Of a DNA stretch of 64,000 nt, positions 58,701 to 64,000 are shown one piece after another. Numbering within the stretch: position 1 is the first letter of the stretch; every line of letters begins with the position of its first letter. This DNA is from Argopecten irradians. Lineage: Eukaryota > Mollusca > Bivalvia > Pectinida > Pectinidae. The stretch is from assembly GCF_041381155.1 (NCBI RefSeq), contig NC_091145.1:40191882-40255881 (forward strand), read 5' to 3'. The position numbers were made by a program, and so were the translations under genes. The notes under the pieces are model-generated. The model did no database searches and was not told the DNA's origin. It saw only the letters and a program-made list of their open reading frames with translations.

Positions 58701-61657
58701 CACTATTTTCACTTATGTCAATCAAGATTGGAAAACGCATGACTGTACATTTTCATAGGTAGTAATTATGCAGCTTCAAAGATACTGGAAACTAGGATGA
58801 TTGGTACCTTTCTGCAGATAGTCGGAGAATAGCCTCAGAATAGGATAAAAAGTTAATTTATTAATGAGAAATTCTAAAGCATCATGGTATTATTATTTCA
58901 CTGATTACAGGTTGGCCTAAGGTAGATTTTAAATGGAATGAGTATCTAGAATACAGTCGAGGCAAGGCTGCTCCTGAATCATGCTTCAATCTCGTAAGTG
59001 TTTTCTGAATTTTATCTTTATTTTAGTACAAAGTGGAAGAAATAGTTAATGTTATTTTTAAGTCAGGAAAATTAGGAAAAATAACACTTTTCTAATTTAA
59101 AGATGTATTTGTTAGTTTAAGAATAATTTCATTAGATTTCATTTGTAGGAATCATTTAAGATATATGATGTTTAAATAAGTCAAAGGAAAATATCTTGCT
59201 ATATCAAATTGTCTGCGTTTTTTCTGATAAAGACTTGTTCTTTATTCCAGGACAAACCTGAGCATGAGTTTGAGAGAGGTATGAAATTAGAAGCTGTGAA
59301 TCCTGAGAATCCTAACCTTATATGTGCTGCCACCATCACTAAGATAGTGGAGCCACTGGTCTGGGTCCACCTAGACAACAGTGCCCGCGTAGTAGCTAGT
59401 CACATAGAACATGTCGACTCCCACAACCTCTTCCCGGTAGGCTGGTGTGAGAGTAATGGCTACCAACTAAAACCGCCCAGGAAAACTGGACTCAAGGGCC
59501 GTCCACAGAAACGGGTGGCCGTGGTACCGCCAGGGTAAATCAATATTTTTCTGATAGTGGATGTTTATTGTTAAGAAATCATGTGGTTTTAAACTCTAAC
59601 CAATCAATGAACTAAAAGGTTTGTCTTTTCTGAATGTCAAAACATGACATGCTCATTAAGTCTGTACAATCAACTATCAGTTTATGAACTTATATTTCAA
59701 GAACCTGAAACTGGCTGTTATTTTTTAATATATTTTGATATATATTAAATTATAATTTTGCAAACATTTGAAATTGATTGAGGAAAGCTTGCTATTATTG
59801 ACTTAAATGTTGTTTGAATTTTCCAGGCTCCCAGACAATCTCACTGATGAAGCTTACACACAGCTGAGGAATGGGGACAGTGTAGGTAGGTAACATACGG
59901 ATATGGAGGGCTGATATGATTCTGCAACTTTAGCAGTCTTTTATAAGGCTATACATGTACCAGTAAATAACAAAATGAAAAGAAACCTAAATGAAAAAAA
60001 AGAAATAAAAAACAAGTGTTAACAGGACTTGGTTTGTGTTGACAGGAAATGCTTGGTGTCCAAAGATTTACTACAACCACCAGTGTTTCTCTGGTCCGTA
60101 CCTCAGTAAGGGTCGGATAGCGTTACTCCCAAAGTGTGTCGGCCCCGGCCCCATCTCCTTGGTGATGAAGGAGGTCCTCTCTATGCTGATTAATGTGGCC
60201 TATAAGTCGTGCCGAGTCCTACGGGAGCTCCAGGTAGAGGGTAAAATCAACCCTAATATGATGCAGCAGTCCCTTAAAGCCAAGTAAGTAACACTTGTAT
60301 GTGGAAATGACGAGTGGTCAGGTGAATTCCAGGCACTCCAGCTGTCTCCAGTTTCCTCCCACTATAAGACTCTTCATGCGTTCACATCCTGGTCATCAAA
60401 AGTTATTTGTATAAGCTTAAATTATATAATATGTTTCACAATTTATATAAAATTAATAAAGTTTATGTTTTATACATTTAAATCATTTCCATGTATAGAA
60501 TATAAACTTTTACAGTAAATTTCTTCTGATTTTCTAAAGAACAATAATTCAATCAATGTTTTATTTCTTGTACATCATAATGTTCAGTGTCGGCAAAATT
60601 AAAAACAAGTTTTACTGATTTCATTGTAGATTTTTATGCTTAGATTTTGTTTCCTTTAGTATTTGGATGAAAACAAAAAGCAATTCAGAAATGTTCTTTT
60701 TAAATTGAATATAAACTTTGAAATTCACTAAGATCCTAAACTCTGTGACAGGTATAAGGGGAAGAGTTACCGTGCGATGGTGGAGATCTGTAGAACCACC
60801 GACCAACTAGAGGATTTCTGTCGTTCCATTTGTATCAAACTGGAATGCTGTCCAAACCTCATCAGTCCAAACTTTGTTAACGGTAGCTGTCCCGAGGCAT
60901 GTGCCCAACTTACCAAGACCAAATACAGTAAGTTATTGGTAGTGTCTCTAACCTCATCAGTCTAAACTTTGGTAACGGTAGCTATCCAGAGGCGTGTGCC
61001 CAACTTACCAAGACCAAATACAGTAAGTTATTGGTAGTGTCTCTAACCTCATCAGTCTAAACTTTGGTAACGGTAGCTATCCAGAGGCAAGACCAAATAC
61101 AGTAAGTTATTGGTAGTGTCTCTAACCTCATCAGTCTAAACTTTGGTAACAGTAGCTATCCAGAGGCGTGTGCCCAACGTACCAAGACCAAATACAGTAA
61201 GTTATTGGTAGTGTCTCTAACCTCATCAGTCCAAACTTTGGTAACAGTAGCTATCCCGAGGTGTGCACCCAAGTTATTTGGTCTATTGGGGCCATGATGG
61301 CCAAGTGTTGAACATGTCCTGTTATATCACCCCAAGCCCGTCTCTCTGAATTGTGAGTTTGAATCCCATGTTGAGCATTTGTTAGTTACTGACCTCAGCT
61401 CAGTAATTTTTCTCTGGGTACTGCAGCTTTCCCCACTTCCTAAATTTGGCACATACTTAACTGAACTTGGCTGTTAATTGATGGAATTTTTTGCACAAAA
61501 GTAATTGGATCAAAAGATTGTTTAATTCTGCAATCATTTAATTTAAAATATAGCAGCAAGAAATTAACTTTGAATAGTGAGTTTCACTTAAATGAAAATG
61601 ACAATGTGATGAGAGTATGAAAAGTGAAGTCTTTTGTGTTAATACTCAGACAAGTTG

Positions 61658-61688
<31 letters not shown>

Positions 61689-62955
61689 ATGTTGTAGCTT
61701 ACTATTACGGGAAGAAGAAAAAGAAGTTAGGTCGACCACCTGGTGGTCATACAAACCTGGAGCATGGTCCTAAAAAACCTGGAAAGCGAGGCAGACGGAG
61801 AAAGATCAGACTTTTACATCTGAACGAGGCACCAGTTGGTATATTACCGAGTCTTGATAAAGAGGAGGACAATGCAGAGGAAGATAAAGAAAGCGTAGCT
61901 AGTGACACCCACACTGTCGACAGTAGTGGTACAAATGACTCTACCGAGAAAATAATCAAACGTAAACCAGGCAAATATAACAACAAAAGGAAATATACTC
62001 ATCACCTTCCCCCGCCGTCAGAGATTAAAACACGAGGTGCTAAAATGCCAAAATACAGTTTTGAACGACGAACTCATAAGAAGATTCTAATAACTCCAGG
62101 ATCTTCTCCTGTGAAATCCATGAATCATGGCAAAGGTCAAAGTTCTAAGGTAAGATTAAGGTCAAAGTTGTAAAGTAAGAGGCTACTTAAAGGTCAAAGT
62201 TGTAAAGTAAGAGGCTACTTAAAGGTCAAAGTTGTAAGTTAAACAGCAACTCGGCATCTCAGATAAACAGAATAATGAAAAATATGACTAAAATAGATAT
62301 TTAGTTATTATTGTGTGGGCTAAAACTTTAAAGTCATAAGGTACAATACATTATGTTATAAAATTAAGTTTTTATACTGTATACATACTTTATATATCTG
62401 TGATCACTACTAATGCAATAGTCAATAACCTGTCCCTTTCCACACCTAGCTAATACATTCCCACACTAGAGCAATGAAGGAGGAGAAGAGAGAGCCTAAA
62501 GAAATCCTACATCTGGAATCTAACCCCCTAAACTGGTCAGTCACCGAGGTGGTCAAATTTATCAAAACTACCGACTGTGCTCATCTATGTCGACTCTTCA
62601 AAGATCAGGTATATTAGATCGTGTATATTTGAATTTTCACAAAAATAGCAGAGAACATCTTCATTTTCTGTTTGATTAAAGTTTCTTGTGATTTTCTTTG
62701 TGTATATATATAAATATCTTTGTCACTGGCAAAACTGCCATCTCCACAAAGTACCCATCCCGTATTGTTTAATATGTATATTTTTGTCAAATATTTTTTC
62801 TCTCTCCCCCACAGGAGATTGATGGCCAGGCTCTGCTGTTATTGACCCTGCCCACTGTACAGGAACATCTGGAACTTAAACTTGGACCAGCCATCAAACT
62901 TTGTCACCAGATTGAAAAAGTCAAGATTGCATTCTATGATCAGTATGCAAAATAG
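52709..62955 (+). CDS. SFMBT: SFMBT: four-MBT, SLED and SAM Polycomb-group protein
   Basis: Fifteen coding exons: 52709-53600, 53812-53909, 56134-56374, 56703-56791, 57326-57566, 57819-57916, 58145-58397, 58911-58993, 59251-59534, 59827-59885, 60046-60283, 60752-60927, 61698-62149, 62450-62608 and 62815-62955. Every junction is GT-AG and in phase, giving 1,167 residues. An in-frame TGA precedes the ATG. Residues 1-297 are a Pro/Ser/Thr/Gln-rich extension with no cysteine cluster. MBT repeats lie at about 306-410, 417-520, 528-637 and 643-750 (FVWEEYL...[40 protein letters not shown]). The SLED domain is at about 780-918, a Lys/Arg-rich linker at 918-1090, and SAM at about 1100-1165 ([20 protein letters not shown]). 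The family binds mono/dimethyl-lysine histones and, with Pho/YY1, forms the PhoRC repressor (known). SFMBT1 versus SFMBT2 is not applicable before the vertebrate duplication. Confidence 0.97.
53324..53344 (+). other. CtBP-binding-like PxDLSKK motif in the SFMBT N-terminus
   Basis: Residues 206-212 read PTDLSKK, fitting the PxDLS(K/R) docking motif for the corepressor CtBP. It lies in the disordered first coding exon, near proline-directed Ser/Thr sites. It is a short motif, so chance occurrence is possible. Confidence 0.5.
54110..55410. mobile_element. Dispersed element with about eight internal 156-bp units
   Basis: It begins 'ttatcccccgcccaacgaag', passes a CCGTCCGTCC-rich leader, then repeats units with 'tcctagagttctgcatgg', 'aaccaaatttggccagaaac' and 'gaccccccggggacaggagg'. 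It ends 'caggtgagcgatacaggccc' then 'tctgggcctcttgtt', the family end also seen at 14404, 39068 and 50810. It lies in SFMBT intron 2. The minus-strand ORFs at 54386-55074 are artefacts of the 156-bp period, a multiple of three. Confidence 0.8.
56825..57250. repeat. 38-bp repeats in both orientations in SFMBT intron 4
   Basis: Four units of 'gtaacccctggagtatcgag' plus 'gacataatgacagtgaaa' stand at 57085-57250. Upstream, 56831-56960 contains the reverse complement ('aggtgttactttcactgtca', 'ttatatcctc') in a 79-bp unit that occurs twice. The two blocks could pair as a long hairpin in the pre-mRNA. No match to the flanking exons was found. Confidence 0.75.
57549..57690 (+). repeat. Exon 5 end plus donor, three 51-bp copies
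   Basis: The exon 5 end GATACAACCCACCAAAAG|gt and 33 nt of intron repeat at 57549, 57600 and 57651. Later copies read 'gatacaatccaccaaaaggt' and retain a GT donor context. The first copy is the phase-consistent splice site; reading past it meets a stop within eight codons. Confidence 0.92.
57884..57975 (+). repeat. Exon 6 end duplicated 56 bp downstream
   Basis: GAGAATATGATATTACCACTGGCC near the exon 6 end recurs in the intron from 57940 as 'gagaatatcatattacc' plus 'actggctattcat'. The copy lacks the donor GT. It is a single, diverged duplication. Confidence 0.8.
60046..60927 (+). CDS. SFMBT: SLED-domain exons 11-12 of SFMBT
   Basis: Exon 11 (60046-60283) and exon 12 (60752-60927) encode the SLED domain: [32 protein letters not shown], then [20 protein letters not shown]. 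The SLED domain is characteristic of SFMBT/Scm-type MBT proteins and has been linked to DNA binding. The exon 12 3' end is the source of the 95-bp repeats downstream. Confidence 0.93.
60857..61275 (+). repeat. Exon 12 end plus donor, five copies of 95 bp
   Basis: Copies start with CCTCATCAGT at 60857 (in the exon), 60952, 61047, 61126 (with a 16-bp deletion) and 61221. Each unit is 71 nt of SLED-coding exon followed by the donor 'aaatacagtaagtt' and 24 nt of intron. The first four copies keep a consensus donor, and copies 2 and 3 keep the exon frame (encoding [18 protein letters not shown]). The last copy is truncated. Confidence 0.95.
61285..61485 (+). mobile_element. tRNA-derived SINE, plus-strand copy
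   Basis: A box-A-like GATGGCCAAGTGTTGAAC near 61298 and a box-B-like GTGAGTTTGAATCCC near 61346 are followed by a body ('gttagttactgacctcag', 'tttctctgggtactgcag') matching the minus-strand copies at 5460 and 28580. It lies immediately after the exon 12 repeats in SFMBT intron 12. Confidence 0.7.
61655..61686. repeat. (TA)n microsatellite next to an acceptor
   Basis: About 15 TA dinucleotides lie 11 bp before the exon 13 acceptor 'cctatgttgtag' (exon start 61698). The methionine-started frame through this tract is not the true exon start. Confidence 0.9.
62128..62245 (+). repeat. Exon 13 end plus donor, four copies
   Basis: The exon 13 end AAAGGTCAAAGTTCTAAG|gtaaga is followed by three intronic copies reading 'aaggtcaaagttgtaaagta' plus 'agaggctactt', about 25-32 bp apart. 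Copies 2 and 3 are identical to each other. The phase-0 splice to exon 14 requires the first donor at 62150. Confidence 0.9.
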
Positions 62956-64000
62956 TTTACTGGCTTAAGTCCTGCTTCAAAGTGTGCTGAAGATAAATTT
63001 AGGTGGCATCAGTTAGTCACTCACAACGAAATTTACAACTCAAGTAAATATATTTTTCCAATTTTTCCAATATGCCAAAATCTACTCAATTAGCATACAA
63101 GAAAGGTTTCTTGGTGTCATCACTGCACGGTAACTGTTACGTTGTTTAATCAGTTTTGAGATTACACTGTGGTGTTAGGTAGCTATAACCTTTGAACGTC
63201 CTGGACAGATTGTAACAGGAAATACTACATCATAATATATAGTGTGCACCTAGTCCTTACTGTGAAGAGAGAAATCTGTCCTGTTTCTAAGTTGATCAAG
63301 ATCCAGAAATCCAGTTATCAGTCCCACTCTGTGTAGGGTTGTCATCAACAGATATATTGAGGAATCGGAAGATTTTTTTTACGTCATTTGCTCAATAGGA
63401 AGGACTAATCATATAGGTAGATAGCCCATTGGAGAGCTGGACTCTTTGGAAGTGTATAATTGTATTGTAAATATCTGAATGAGACATGATGAAGGATATT
63501 TCATATCATACCATTCATTACATACATGTATACATATATATGTAATGTTAGGCAAGCTTTGAAAAACCTTCTTTGTCCTGTAAACTAATTCAACAGCTTA
63601 ATAGATTCACATAATGTTTAAGAAAAAAACATGTGATTCATTTTAGAAAATTTGCTTGATTCATTTCAGTTTACAATATGTGTTTGCAGAAAGTCTTATT
63701 TCCAAATTTTTAGCCAAATAGTCTTTGTCAAAGACATTTTTCGCAGCTTACTCAAATCACAGTCTTGCATTTTAAATGATAAGTTTAGATAATGATCAAC
63801 TATTAAATAGATAATGTGTCAAGATGAAATCACACCATTAGTTTTAATTAATTTTTTCAATCATGTTTGTTGAATTGATTATTTTCAAAAAATAATACTG
63901 TATCATATTTACACCTGCTTTGAATGCAGCGTTTCAGAGAGGTGCCGTAAAGTTGATGAGAATTTGTGCCATTTATAGAGCTCTATAGCTCTAGTTATCA
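62956..64000 (+). other. SFMBT 3' UTR and flank
   Basis: No further ORF, RNA gene or repeat is seen. The region is AT-rich and no unambiguous AATAAA polyadenylation signal was found before the window ends. The UTR boundary is unknown. Confidence 0.45.

Overview
The window looks like nuclear DNA of a bivalve or other lophotrochozoan mollusc. The evidence is split genes with GT-AG introns, animal-specific protein families (STIMATE, SFMBT, RBR/Ariadne-type zinc proteins), an AT-rich background, tRNA-derived SINEs, many short inverted-repeat elements, and the 'gaggcccatgggcct' dispersed family. The organism call is inference; no species is claimed.

Layout: (1) 1-740 holds no recognised gene; 743-5320 is a 41-bp satellite that is open in all three forward frames and is not a gene. 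(2) 7465-11096 (+) is a four-exon leucine-rich-repeat protein. (3) 12.71-14.43 kb is a composite dispersed repeat. (4) 15.27-18.85 kb is a tandem segmental duplication carrying a 25-bp minisatellite and an inverted-repeat element. (5) 19189-38051 (-) is one RING1+IBR gene of about 12 exons. Its introns hold five tandem arrays with units of about 46, 70, 92, 77 and 31 bp. (6) 39.07-41.83 kb is dispersed and tandem repeats. (7) 44347-48350 (-) is STIMATE/TMEM110 in seven exons. (8) 52709-62955 (+) is SFMBT in 15 coding exons: four MBT repeats, SLED and SAM domains. STIMATE and SFMBT are head to head; their human homologues are also neighbours (3p21.1).

Main discovery: many tandem repeats here are built from splice junctions. 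In the RING1/IBR gene, a 70-bp array of about 78 units and a 92-bp array of about 16 units each consist of the real 3' splice site plus the first 34 to about 60 nt of the next exon, repeated upstream. In SFMBT, four of 14 donor junctions (exons 5, 6, 12 and 13), and in the LRR gene one of three, have the exon end plus its GT donor repeated downstream. The true exon is always the copy next to the gene body; the others are intronic decoys. The C-terminal coding tail of the RING1/IBR gene also appears to be an old, octapeptide-coding part of the 24-25-bp minisatellite that runs on downstream of it.

All coordinates, frames and splice phases were worked out by hand from the sequence. No database search, alignment program or RNA evidence was used.
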